64,000 nt of DNA from contig CBDDOO010000002.1 in assembly GCA_965231905.1 (NCBI GenBank), forward strand, positions 248,001 through 312,000, in the 5' to 3' direction. The notes beneath the pieces are model-generated. The model saw nothing but the letters and a program-made list of their open reading frames with translations, made no database searches and was not told the DNA's origin. The position numbers and the translations under genes are program-made. Shown in pieces: positions 18,946-26,819 of this stretch (positions within the stretch are counted from its first letter, which is position 1; each line of letters starts with the position of its first letter). The DNA comes from G963663315 sp965231905. GTDB lineage: Bacteria; Pseudomonadota; Gammaproteobacteria; Arenicellales; Poriferihabitantaceae.

Positions 18946-20019
18946 ATGACAGCAATGAGTAAGGAGTCGATTGAAACACTTCTAGAAGGGGTGATTGACC
19001 CTCATACCGGACAGGGTCTGGTTTCCGGCAAGTCGGTCAATCGAATCGAAGTAAACGGGGGCTCTCCGGAAATTCACATCGTTTTAGGATATCCGGCCAA
19101 AAGCTGGGAGCCGGAACTGCAAAAACGCATTGAGGAAGTGGTGCCTGGAGCGACCGTGACAGTCGGTTCGAACATGGTTTCCCACGAAGTGCAGGAAGGG
19201 GTCAAGCCATTAAGGAACGTGAAAAATATCATTGCGGTGGCTTCCGGCAAGGGGGGGGTCGGGAAATCCACCCTGTCCGTCAATCTTGCTCTGGCGTTGT
19301 CTGCGGAAGGGGCCAGGGTGGGTATTCTGGATGCGGATATTTATGGCCCGAGCCAGCCCAGAATGCTGGGTGTGAGCGGGCAGCCGACCTCAAAGGACGG
19401 CAAGACTCTGGAGCCCATGAACAGCTATCATTTGCAGGCCATGTCGATTGGTTTTCTGGTTGATGAGGAATCACCAATGATCTGGCGGGGACCGATGGTT
19501 ACCCAGGCGCTGGAACAATTGCTGAACGATACTCAATGGGACGATCTTGATTATCTGATTGTCGATATGCCGCCTGGAACGGGTGATACACAACTTACCC
19601 TGGCACAGAAAGTGCCGGTATCCGGTTCAGTCATTGTCACCACCCCCCAGGATATCGCGTTACTGGACGCTCGCAAGGCCTACAAAATGTTCGAGAAAGT
19701 GGATATCCCGGTTTTGGGCGTGATAGAAAATATGAGCACGCATATCTGTTCCAACTGCGGGTACGAAGAACATATATTCGGAAGCGGCGGCGGTAAAAGT
19801 ATGGCAGAGCAATACGGGACGGATTATCTGGGCGATGTACCGCTGGACCGGGGGATCCGGGAAAACGCGGATGGAGGCAAGCCCACTGTGGTGGCAGACC
19901 CGGATGGCGTGATCGCCCGGAACTACAAGAAGATCGCGCGCAATGCCGCCGCAAAGCTGGCGATGCGCAAAAAGGATTTCAGTTCAAAATTTCCGAATAT
20001 CGTTATTCAGCAGAACTAG
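18946..20019 (+). CDS. mrp: Iron-sulfur cluster carrier protein Mrp/ApbC
   Basis: This 357-residue protein assembles or carries Fe-S clusters. It has an N-terminal MIP18/DUF59 domain (about residues 8–80) and a deviant Walker A, GKGGVGKS, at 101–108. The cluster-binding pair Cys268 and Cys271 lies in CSNC. The start could also be the ATG three codons later (MSKESIE). It is followed after two bases by dcd and is probably co-transcribed with it. It would support the Fe-S-rich complex I and other Fe-S proteins in this region. Confidence 0.96.
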   Translation: MTAMSKESIETLLEGVIDPHTGQGLVSGKSVNRIEVNGGSPEIHIVLGYPAKSWEPELQKRIEEVVPGATVTVGSNMVSHEVQEGVKPLRNVKNIIAVASGKGGVGKSTLSVNLALALSAEGARVGILDADIYGPSQPRMLGVSGQPTSKDGKTLEPMNSYHLQAMSIGFLVDEESPMIWRGPMVTQALEQLLNDTQWDDLDYLIVDMPPGTGDTQLTLAQKVPVSGSVIVTTPQDIALLDARKAYKMFEKVDIPVLGVIENMSTHICSNCGYEEHIFGSGGGKSMAEQYGTDYLGDVPLDRGIRENADGGKPTVVADPDGVIARNYKKIARNAAAKLAMRKKDFSSKFPNIVIQQN

Positions 20020-20021
20020 CC

Positions 20022-20588
20022 GTGTCCATTAAATCGGATAAATGGATTCGGCGTATGGCCCGGAGCCATCGAATGATCGAACCATTTGAGCCGGAACAGG
20101 TACGCGAATCAAACGGCGACCGGCGAATATCCTATGGCACGTCCAGTTATGGCTACGATATCCGGTGTTCTGACGAGTTCAAGATATTCACCAATATCAA
20201 TTCTGCAATTGTCGACCCGAAGCGGTTTGACGAAAACAGCTTCGTTGACTTCACCGGGGATGTCTGCATTATCCCTCCCAATTCATTCGCGCTCGCCAGA
20301 ACGGTGGAATACTTCCGCATTCCCAGGAACGTTCTGACTGTTTGCCTCGGCAAGAGCACTTACGCGCGCTGTGGAATTATCGTCAATGTGACCCCGTTCG
20401 AGCCGGAATGGGAAGGTTATGTGACGCTGGAGTGCTCGAACACTACTCCCCTGCCAGCCAGGATTTATGCCAACGAAGGCATCGCCCAGGTTTTATTCTT
20501 CGAATCCGATGAAGTCTGTGAAACGTCTTACGCAGACCGGGGAGGAAAATATCAGGGTCAGACCGGGGTTACGCTGGCGAAAACCTGA
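20022..20588 (+). CDS. dcd: dCTP deaminase
   Basis: This 188-residue enzyme deaminates dCTP to dUTP for thymidylate synthesis. The family core SYGYDIRCS, the nucleotide-binding GKSTYARCGI and the catalytic Glu region FEPEWEGYVTLE are present. It starts at GTG, two bases after the mrp stop. The length matches the bacterial monofunctional trimeric form. Confidence 0.96.
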   Translation: MSIKSDKWIRRMARSHRMIEPFEPEQVRESNGDRRISYGTSSYGYDIRCSDEFKIFTNINSAIVDPKRFDENSFVDFTGDVCIIPPNSFALARTVEYFRIPRNVLTVCLGKSTYARCGIIVNVTPFEPEWEGYVTLECSNTTPLPARIYANEGIAQVLFFESDEVCETSYADRGGKYQGQTGVTLAKT

Positions 20589-20620
20589 GCGGTGGCGGTG
20601 GGTGTCCGTAATACCGCCGG

Positions 20621-21196
20621 TTACCCGCTATCGTCCAATACTTGCTGGACGATATTCATGTAATGACTGAGGGCGGGCGTGGTCGTCCCGGGAACCTTGC
20701 CGCCGTCGTCATAACGTCTGACCCGGATGATAGCCTGCAAATGCGGGTTTTTCTCAAATTCCCTGACATCGAACGGATTCATGGGCCCACCCTGGAGTTC
20801 GAGAGTTTTCACGGAAGCTTCGGATAACCCGGAAAAATAATCGGGTTCCACTGCGCACAGATACCTTTTCGCTTCAACGTGCCATCTGACCGGTTGTGTG
20901 ACTTCTTCGGGGAAAAAATTCTCCAGGATGGCCGCCCCCATTGACTCATGTCGATTATTGAGGCCGAGGTCGATGTAATTTTCCGGAAATTCTCCGGTGT
21001 AATGTCCGATATCATGGAGCAGGGCCGCGGCGATGATGGCGTTTGTTTCACCGGCGCGTTCCGCGTTTTGGGCGGCCTGGAGCATGTGTTCGGACATTGT
21101 GACTTCTTCTCCCAGATAGGAATCGGCGCCTTTGCGGTCAAAAATATCGGTCAGAAACGCTACAATGTTTCCACGGTTTAGCTGGTCTTGTCGCAT
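20621..21196 (-). CDS. tmpB: HD-domain oxygenase, TmpB/PhnZ-like phosphonate-cleaving enzyme
   Basis: This 191-residue HD-superfamily protein has its metal ligands at His37, His61–Asp62 (LLHDIGH), His83 (NNRHES) and a later RWH. Tyr27 and Glu30 precede the first His with the Y-x-x-E spacing seen in PhnZ-type mixed-valent di-iron oxygenases. In the known TmpB reaction, (R)-1-hydroxy-2-(trimethylammonio)ethylphosphonate is cleaved to glycine betaine and phosphate. The ATG at 21196 overlaps the end of the upstream tmpA-like gene by 19 bases, so the two are coupled. The function is inferred from the pairing and motifs. A different hydroxyphosphonate substrate remains possible. Confidence 0.75.
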   Translation of the reverse strand: MRQDQLNRGNIVAFLTDIFDRKGADSYLGEEVTMSEHMLQAAQNAERAGETNAIIAAALLHDIGHYTGEFPENYIDLGLNNRHESMGAAILENFFPEEVTQPVRWHVEAKRYLCAVEPDYFSGLSEASVKTLELQGGPMNPFDVREFEKNPHLQAIIRVRRYDDGGKVPGTTTPALSHYMNIVQQVLDDSG

Positions 21197-22413
21197 AATG
21201 GTGACTTGTCGCTGGTTTTCAGTTGGGCTTGAAGTACGCGAATCTTGCTTTGCAGGCTGTCCCTGTCGGCATACGCGCCTTGCATCCATCGGTTCCCCGC
21301 CCCGGAAAATCCGGTTCTGCCGTGTAATACGCGGGTGTTGTCGGTGACAAACAATTGGCCGGGGGTGAGTTTGAACTTGACCTGAAGACCGGATGCGCCT
21401 GCCAACTCGCTGAATCGCCGGTAGGCCTGGTAATAAGTTTCCATCGAAGCAAATGGGATGTCGGTCAAGGCGTCACAGGATCGATTGTTGAAGTGAATGG
21501 CACAGAGTTGACCATTGATGTCGGTTCCAATCATCGGCCGGTCCGCAAGCAGGTGCACGTCATCGCTGCCCCGGTATTCGAATCGGGCATTGTATTTGCA
21601 AAGCGACTCAAACCAGACCGGGTTCTCCCGCCTTAGAATTTCGGCGATTTTGAATCCGTCAACAACCACGGACTCACCGCCATCGGCATTGTTTTCAAGA
21701 CATCCGAAAAATTGCAGGCCAGGCGTTGGATTCCGATAAGGGTTGTCGGTATGGGCTTCCAGACCCTTGCGGGTATAGGCCAGATTGACCGGGTCAATCT
21801 CGGACCGTATTTCGAAGAAAGTCCCGTAATTGGTCTCGCGTACATAGCCGAATAATCCGATCACATCCAGTACCGCGGCATTTTTCCCGGGGAGATCATT
21901 CATGATGGCGACGCCGTAACGATCCACTGCGGATAACCAGTCAAGCAGCGCTTCGGGGCTGGATCTGGCATCCATCCAGGATACGGTGGGAATGCGGGTG
22001 GAGAAAGCTGCGTCCCAGGTCGAGATATCCGGCGGCAAAAGACGATCGGAACCTCTCGAATCATGATTGGGTTGACGGTCATAGCGATTTTCCCACAGCC
22101 AGTCAATATCGATGACCGTGCGCCATTGATCCGGGTGAAACTGCAACTCCAACTGGTTGTCCGGATTGATTGAGGCAGATTCCAGCGCGGTATTTTCAGG
22201 AATATCCTGCAGGGTAATCAGCTTCTGGTGGTTGGACGGGTCTCGTGTGTTGGCGCTCTGTCCATTGTCCCGCAGCCAGATCGCGTGAAAACGACTGCAA
22301 CCGTCCGGACGACAGACTTCAAGGACGCGCCCCTGATCAAGCAGGTTCAATATCGGGAGGCCGGATTTCGAGGCGCCCGCCTGTTGTCTTGCCTGTTGTC
22401 TGGCGCAGGACAT
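21178..22413 (-). CDS. tmpA: Fe(II)/2-oxoglutarate dioxygenase, TmpA/gamma-butyrobetaine hydroxylase family
   Basis: This 411-residue TauD/GBBH-type dioxygenase has Fe ligands His221 and Asp223 (AHTDNPY) and His364 (RVLHGRTGF). The N-terminal DUF971-like domain keeps WLRDN, but the Cys residues that bind zinc in gamma-butyrobetaine hydroxylases are replaced (GQSANTRD). TmpA hydroxylates 2-(trimethylammonio)ethylphosphonate, and the overlapping HD oxygenase would then release glycine betaine and phosphate. The frame extends to a TTG at 22485. The ATG at 22413 is chosen because it leaves room for the divergent promoter. Confidence 0.75.
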   Translation of the reverse strand: MSCARQQARQQAGASKSGLPILNLLDQGRVLEVCRPDGCSRFHAIWLRDNGQSANTRDPSNHQKLITLQDIPENTALESASINPDNQLELQFHPDQWRTVIDIDWLWENRYDRQPNHDSRGSDRLLPPDISTWDAAFSTRIPTVSWMDARSSPEALLDWLSAVDRYGVAIMNDLPGKNAAVLDVIGLFGYVRETNYGTFFEIRSEIDPVNLAYTRKGLEAHTDNPYRNPTPGLQFFGCLENNADGGESVVVDGFKIAEILRRENPVWFESLCKYNARFEYRGSDDVHLLADRPMIGTDINGQLCAIHFNNRSCDALTDIPFASMETYYQAYRRFSELAGASGLQVKFKLTPGQLFVTDNTRVLHGRTGFSGAGNRWMQGAYADRDSLQSKIRVLQAQLKTSDKSPLCDKTS

Positions 22414-22516
22414 GTCTTGTTCAAAACTCCGGGTGATTTTTCGGCCGATTTTCTGATAATGTGCGGACAATGACGGTTTTCCCAAAAAGCGGTTTTATAC
22501 TAACATCAAACCTGCC

Positions 22517-23218
22517 ATGATGCTCAATGACATACTGGATTACGCCAACCAATACGGGCTGGTTGCGCGTGGCGGTTTTGCCGTTACTGATCAGGATAAT
22601 GTACCTGACATCGGGGCCGATGCCGCACAATCGCTGATTTTGTTTGGCAATGCGGGATCCTCTTTGTGGGAATGTTTCTGCGCTTCTGACGAGTACCTTG
22701 ACGGAAACCCGGAACCGTTGAATCGCTGGAGCGAGAGAATCGGTAATCGAATCGCAGATTTGTTCGGCGGCCTGGCATTGTTTCCGTTTGGTGAACCGCC
22801 GTACCAGCCGTTTCTGCAATGGGCTTCGAGATCGGAATCACTGTATTCTTCAAGACTTGGAATGCTGATTCATCCGCAATACGGTCTTTGGCATGCCTAT
22901 CGGTTCGCGGTCGCTTTCCCGACCGTGCCGGACGGACTGACCGGGGTTGAGACGGGGGCGGATCAGGATATATGCGCAAGGTGTCCGGATCAGCCGTGTT
23001 TAAGCAGTTGTCCGGTTGATGCCTTTACCGGGCAGCATTATGACATCGAACGATGTTACGGCCACCTCAGGGATGATCCGGGAAAGTCGTGTTTGAACCA
23101 GGGTTGCGCAGCCAGACTGGCCTGCCCGGAAGGATTGCGATTCAGGTATCAGCCGGATCATGCCAGATTTCATATAACGGCTTTTTATTCCAGTATTGGG
23201 GTCAGGTTTGGCGGCTGA
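22517..23218 (+). CDS. 4Fe-4S ferredoxin-type protein
   Basis: This 233-residue protein has two [4Fe-4S] binding sets in its C-terminal third. The first is CARCPDQPCLSSCP and the second is a spread set CYGHLRD…CLNQGCAARLACP. The arrangement recalls the ferredoxin half of epoxyqueuosine reductase (QueG), but the protein is shorter and lacks an obvious cobalamin domain. It is divergent from tmpA and ends 20 bases before fccA on the same strand, so it may share a transcript with the sulfide dehydrogenase genes. The reaction is unknown. Confidence 0.7.
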   Translation: MMLNDILDYANQYGLVARGGFAVTDQDNVPDIGADAAQSLILFGNAGSSLWECFCASDEYLDGNPEPLNRWSERIGNRIADLFGGLALFPFGEPPYQPFLQWASRSESLYSSRLGMLIHPQYGLWHAYRFAVAFPTVPDGLTGVETGADQDICARCPDQPCLSSCPVDAFTGQHYDIERCYGHLRDDPGKSCLNQGCAARLACPEGLRFRYQPDHARFHITAFYSSIGVRFGG

Positions 23219-23907
23219 TTGCAGGATTGGACAGATTCATGAAACAGAATCGGGGCGAAGCCACAAGCAGACAGAAGATCAGGCATCCAGACAGGATACG
23301 CTGCGGTGTCCTGCTGGTGGCGCTGACCGCGTTTACGGTAGTGGGTGCATGGGGGGCGGACGCGAAGCGCGGGGCTGAACTCTACCAGCAATGCAAACGT
23401 TGCCATCAGGCGGGTCAAGGCGCCGGGCACCGGATCGGACCGCATTTGAACGGAATCTTCGGCCGCCGGGCCGGTTCGGTCAAGGATTTTGGCTATTCCC
23501 GCGCGCTCAGGGACGCGGGGGCAAACGGCCTGGTCTGGACCGAGCAGACACTGGATGCTTTTCTGGCAAGCCCGGCAACCGTGGCGCCGCGGACACGGAT
23601 GAGTTTCGGGGGTATGCCGGCAGCCGATGACCGGTCGGATCTGCTGGCCTGGCTGCGTACCTTCTCTGGTTCCCTGGACGATGTTCCCGCGGCGCAACCA
23701 ACCACGACACCGGCGCAATACGGCCTCGACCCGGAAATCCTGCTGGTCCAGGGAAATCCACAATATGGCGCTTACCTGGCGAGCGAATGCACAACCTGCC
23801 ACCGGAGCGACGGAGTGGATGCAGGGATCCCTTCCATCACAAGTGTTAAGAGCAAATAGACTTGTCCGGTTTTATAGCAAATGAATTGTCCGCTATGATG
23901 ATACCTT

Positions 23908-23941
23908 GATTCATCCTCCGGGTTAACCCGGAGGATGAATC
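23908..23941. repeat. Perfect palindrome inside the IS1202-like element (copy A)
   Basis: A 34-base perfect inverted repeat, GATTCATCCTCCGGG either side of TTAA, extends to 38 bases at 23906–23943. It lies between the transposase stop and the element end, so it can fold in transcripts from either direction. The same structure is in the other copy at 49984–50017. It may block read-through from the host gene or end the transposase message. Confidence 0.85.
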
Positions 23942-23988
23942 AAACCGAACGTGCGCGGCGGACCGGACGCGGTCGTTCGGATGCGAGT

Positions 23989-25143
23989 TCATAGTAATTG
24001 CCCCTTGGCATCGTATCGGGCCAGTTCTCTGGGGCCGTGATGAACCGCCAGACCCTGATCCGGGTAATCCAGTACCTGGACGCGGGCTTTTACGTAATGG
24101 CAACGATGCCGATCTGCCGGAATCTGTAGCACTTTGCGCCGATAGCGCACACAGTTGTCTGCACCCACCATTCGCTCATGGCGCTCACACAGAATGTCAT
24201 CCAGTACCGATGGATCGCGACAGGCCACAAAGGCGCTGCCGGGTTCACGAGCCGGTTTCTTGAACTCGGCATGGTAGGCGGGCAGATACTCGTTTTGGAG
24301 ATAGCGGTTGGCCGTGTCCATATCGGTGATGCCAGCGCTGGCCAGTTCCTTGACCAGACGGTCCTGGTGGGTTCGAAAGACCCGCTCACAGCGCCCGCGC
24401 GCCTGCGGTGAGTAGGCTGGAATCATCTCGATGCCCAGTTGCTTCATGGCGCGTCCGAACTGTGTGGGATTGTTCTTGTCCACTTTGCCTCCAGCCTGGG
24501 GCGTATGCCAGTAATGACTGCCTCGATCCGTGTACAGCGAACAGAACAGTCCTTTCGATTCAATCACTTCGCGCACCCCCCGGAAACTGCTGCGAGTGCC
24601 TTCCTGTTCACAGAAAAACATCGAGTAATGCTCATTGGTCGCATCGTCCATCGTCACAATCAAATCCCAGCGCTGACCCTCCACCCACTCGTGGGTACTG
24701 CCGTCCTGATGCAACATCATCCCCGGCCACGGCGACGACTCCCGTCTCTTGCGGTGCGCCCCGCGCTTCGCGTACCGCTTCACCACACCCGCTCCCTGCA
24801 ACTGACTCTTCACCCACGTATAACTCCTCTGACCTCCATCCCGACGATACCAGGAATGAAAGTGCTTCACGTTCCAACCCCGGTGATGATCTCGATAACG
24901 CTCCACCACATCCATCACTTCGTCTACCGGCGCCCGACGATGCGACACTTCACTCAAACGACGATCACACAATCCGTCCAGTCCTTCTTCCTCGTAACGA
25001 TCTACATAACGACGGAATGTGCGACTGCACACCCCCAACAAATTCGCCGCTTCTTCCTGCGTCAATCGGCTCTTGTTCCATCCTTCATACGCTTCTTCAA
25101 ATCTCATTAGCCTGGTCTCCTGTAACCACTCCACCCGGTTCAT
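23989..25143 (-). CDS. IS1202/ISNCY-type transposase (copy A)
   Basis: This 384-residue integrase-core (rve) transposase begins with a helix-turn-helix segment (LTQEEAANLLGVCSRTFRRYV, residues about 29–49). The catalytic triad appears as Asp in LHQDGSTHEW, Asp in LYTDRGSHYW and Glu in ARGRCERVF. The sequence is identical to the copy at 50065–51219 and intact, so the element may be active. The starting ATG lies about 80 bases inside the element end. Confidence 0.93.
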   Translation of the reverse strand: MNRVEWLQETRLMRFEEAYEGWNKSRLTQEEAANLLGVCSRTFRRYVDRYEEEGLDGLCDRRLSEVSHRRAPVDEVMDVVERYRDHHRGWNVKHFHSWYRRDGGQRSYTWVKSQLQGAGVVKRYAKRGAHRKRRESSPWPGMMLHQDGSTHEWVEGQRWDLIVTMDDATNEHYSMFFCEQEGTRSSFRGVREVIESKGLFCSLYTDRGSHYWHTPQAGGKVDKNNPTQFGRAMKQLGIEMIPAYSPQARGRCERVFRTHQDRLVKELASAGITDMDTANRYLQNEYLPAYHAEFKKPAREPGSAFVACRDPSVLDDILCERHERMVGADNCVRYRRKVLQIPADRHRCHYVKARVQVLDYPDQGLAVHHGPRELARYDAKGQLL

Positions 25144-25405
25144 CCAGCACCCCCTTTCAGTACTGTGTAAAACCGGACAGTTTATGTGCTACTCAACCGG
25201 ACAATTCATTTGCTCTCTACATCCCTTCCATCACAAGTTGGCCGGTGGATGATTTCGTGATAACCTTGCAGGCGTATAAGAACGGGAAACGTGTCCATCC
25301 GACCATGCAGATGATCGCTACCCGGCTGTCTGACGAAGAGATTGCTTCATTGGCCGCGTATTTCCGGAATTTGAATAATCAACCGTAAATCCGAAGGAGG
25401 GAAAC

Positions 25406-26671
25406 ATGAAATTAAACAGAAGACAGCTTCTTGCTTCGGCCGTCACCGTTTCGGCAGCGTTATCGGCGCCGGCGGTACTGGGCCAGGGTCGACCGCGTGT
25501 GGTCGTAGTCGGCGGCGGCGCTGGCGGCGCCACGGCGGCGCGCTATATCGCCAGGGATTCCGGGGGTGCGATTGACGTGACCCTGGTCGATTCCTCCAAA
25601 GCCTATTATTCCTGTTTTTTCTCGAATCTCTATATCGGGGGCTTCCGTGACTTTGATTCGATCGGGCACAGCTATGGCGCCCTGGCGAGCGCTCATGGAA
25701 TTAACGTCGTCCATGACTGGGCTGTGGGTGTCGACGCAGGCGCCCGCACCGTTGCGCTTGCTGGCGGCGGCAGCCTTCCCTACGACCGCCTGGTACTGTC
25801 TCCGGGGATAGATTTCAAATCCGGGTCCGTGCCGGGTTGGGATCTATCGCGGCAGAATCGGATGCCGCATGCCTACAAGGCCGGGTCGCAGACACAACTC
25901 CTGAAAGCGCAGGTCGAGGCGATGCCAGAGGGTGGTATCTACTGCATGGTAGCGCCGCCGAACCCGTATCGTTGTCCGCCGGGACCCTATGAACGGATCT
26001 CGATGGTGGCCCATGTGCTGAAGCAAAAGAATCCAACGGCGAAAATCCTGATCGTGGATCCGAAGCAGAAATTTTCCAAGCAGGCTCTTTTCGAGGACGG
26101 ATGGAAACGCCATTATCCAGGCATGGTTGAGCGAATCTGGCCGGAATTCGGCGACCAGAAGATTGAGGTGCGGCCCGAATCAATGGAAGTGGTGATTGAC
26201 GGTGAGGCCACCAAAGTGGACGTGTGCAATGTGATTCCGGCCCAAAAGGCGGGGCGTATCGCCGAAGTTGCGGGGGTTGCCAACGATGCCGGCTGGGCAC
26301 CCGTTGTTCCGCACACGATGCAGAGTCGGATGGATGAGAATATTCATGTGCTGGGTGACGCTTCGCAGCAGGGTGATATGCCGAAATCCGGCTTTTCGGC
26401 CAACAGTCAGGCCAAGGTTTGCGCCATGGCGATACGGGGCGCCCTGAGTGGATCGGACATCTTCCCGGCCCGGTTCGCCAATACCTGCTGGTCGCTGATC
26501 GAGACCGATGACGGTGTCAAGGTTGGCGCCACCTATAAAGCGACGGATGAGAAAATCGCGAAAGTGGACGGGTTTATCTCACAGGTGGGTGAAACCGCTG
26601 AGTTGCGCAAGGCGACTTATGAGGAGTCCCTTGGCTGGTATGAGAGTATTTCTGCTGACATGTTCGGCTGA
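25406..26671 (+). CDS. fccB: Flavocytochrome c sulfide dehydrogenase, flavoprotein subunit
   Basis: This 421-residue FAD enzyme oxidises sulfide to sulfur or polysulfide in the periplasm and passes electrons to the dihaem cytochrome. A twin-arginine signal (RRQLLASAVTVSAALSAP) starts the chain, followed by the dinucleotide fold VVVVGGGAGG at 32–41. Cys70, in YYSC, is close to position 43 of the mature chain, where family members attach FAD covalently. Further Cys in NPYRCPPG and elsewhere match the redox-active pair. GGAGGG stands upstream of the ATG. The gene is intact although its partner fccA is broken, so its electron acceptor is uncertain. Confidence 0.95.
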   Translation: MKLNRRQLLASAVTVSAALSAPAVLGQGRPRVVVVGGGAGGATAARYIARDSGGAIDVTLVDSSKAYYSCFFSNLYIGGFRDFDSIGHSYGALASAHGINVVHDWAVGVDAGARTVALAGGGSLPYDRLVLSPGIDFKSGSVPGWDLSRQNRMPHAYKAGSQTQLLKAQVEAMPEGGIYCMVAPPNPYRCPPGPYERISMVAHVLKQKNPTAKILIVDPKQKFSKQALFEDGWKRHYPGMVERIWPEFGDQKIEVRPESMEVVIDGEATKVDVCNVIPAQKAGRIAEVAGVANDAGWAPVVPHTMQSRMDENIHVLGDASQQGDMPKSGFSANSQAKVCAMAIRGALSGSDIFPARFANTCWSLIETDDGVKVGATYKATDEKIAKVDGFISQVGETAELRKATYEESLGWYESISADMFG

Positions 26672-26685
26672 TCCGGTATAAAATC

Positions 26686-26710
26686 GGGCGCGGTCACCGG
26701 CGCCGCGCCC
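26686..26710. terminator. GC-rich hairpin after fccB
   Basis: GGGCGCGG at 26686–26693 pairs with CCGCGCCC at 26703–26710 around a 9-base loop, 15 bases after the fccB stop. No T-tract follows, so an intrinsic terminator is possible but weak. Confidence 0.4.
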
Positions 26711-26819
26711 GGACCGTAAGGGTGGTCGTGACCCGGGTTGCTGCATCGAAGCGGCGGATTCCGGGTATGGCTGATTTGACAGGGACATTGTCAGGCTTGA
26801 TTTACTCATTGTAACTGTT

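Larger units (their letters stand above)
23844..25221 (-). mobile_element. IS1202-like (ISNCY-type) insertion sequence, copy A (1378 bp)
   Basis: Related ends read TGTTAAGAGCAAAT and, on the other strand, TGTAGAGAGCAAAT. Each is followed by two TGTCCGGTT-type subterminal repeats. A 16-base direct duplication TCCCTTCCATCACAAG flanks it at 23828–23843 and 25222–25237. Such long duplications are typical of the IS1202 group and not of IS481 or IS3 elements. A second copy of equal length lies at 49920–51297 in the same orientation. The element splits fccA. Confidence 0.9.
23239..25388 (+). pseudogene. fccA: Flavocytochrome c sulfide dehydrogenase, dihaem cytochrome subunit, split by an IS1202-like element
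   Basis: Removing the element (23844–25221) and one 16-base target copy joins 23239–23843 to 25238–25388 in frame as a 251-residue protein. It has an N-terminal signal peptide (LLVALTAFTVVGAWG-ADA), haem motif CKRCH with a Met in RTRMSFGGMP, and a second haem motif CTTCH. The C-terminal piece after the element carries HPTMQM, the probable axial Met of haem 2, and the final ASLAAYF helix. As it stands the protein ends a few codons into the element and loses the second haem's likely Met ligand. The intact flavoprotein gene follows. Confidence 0.92.

Noticed and set aside
24408..25388. 326-residue plus-strand frame running into the fccA tail
   Set aside because: Its first part is antisense to the IS1202-like transposase with low-complexity Pro/Ser/Thr content; only the last ~50 residues are the real fccA C-terminus.
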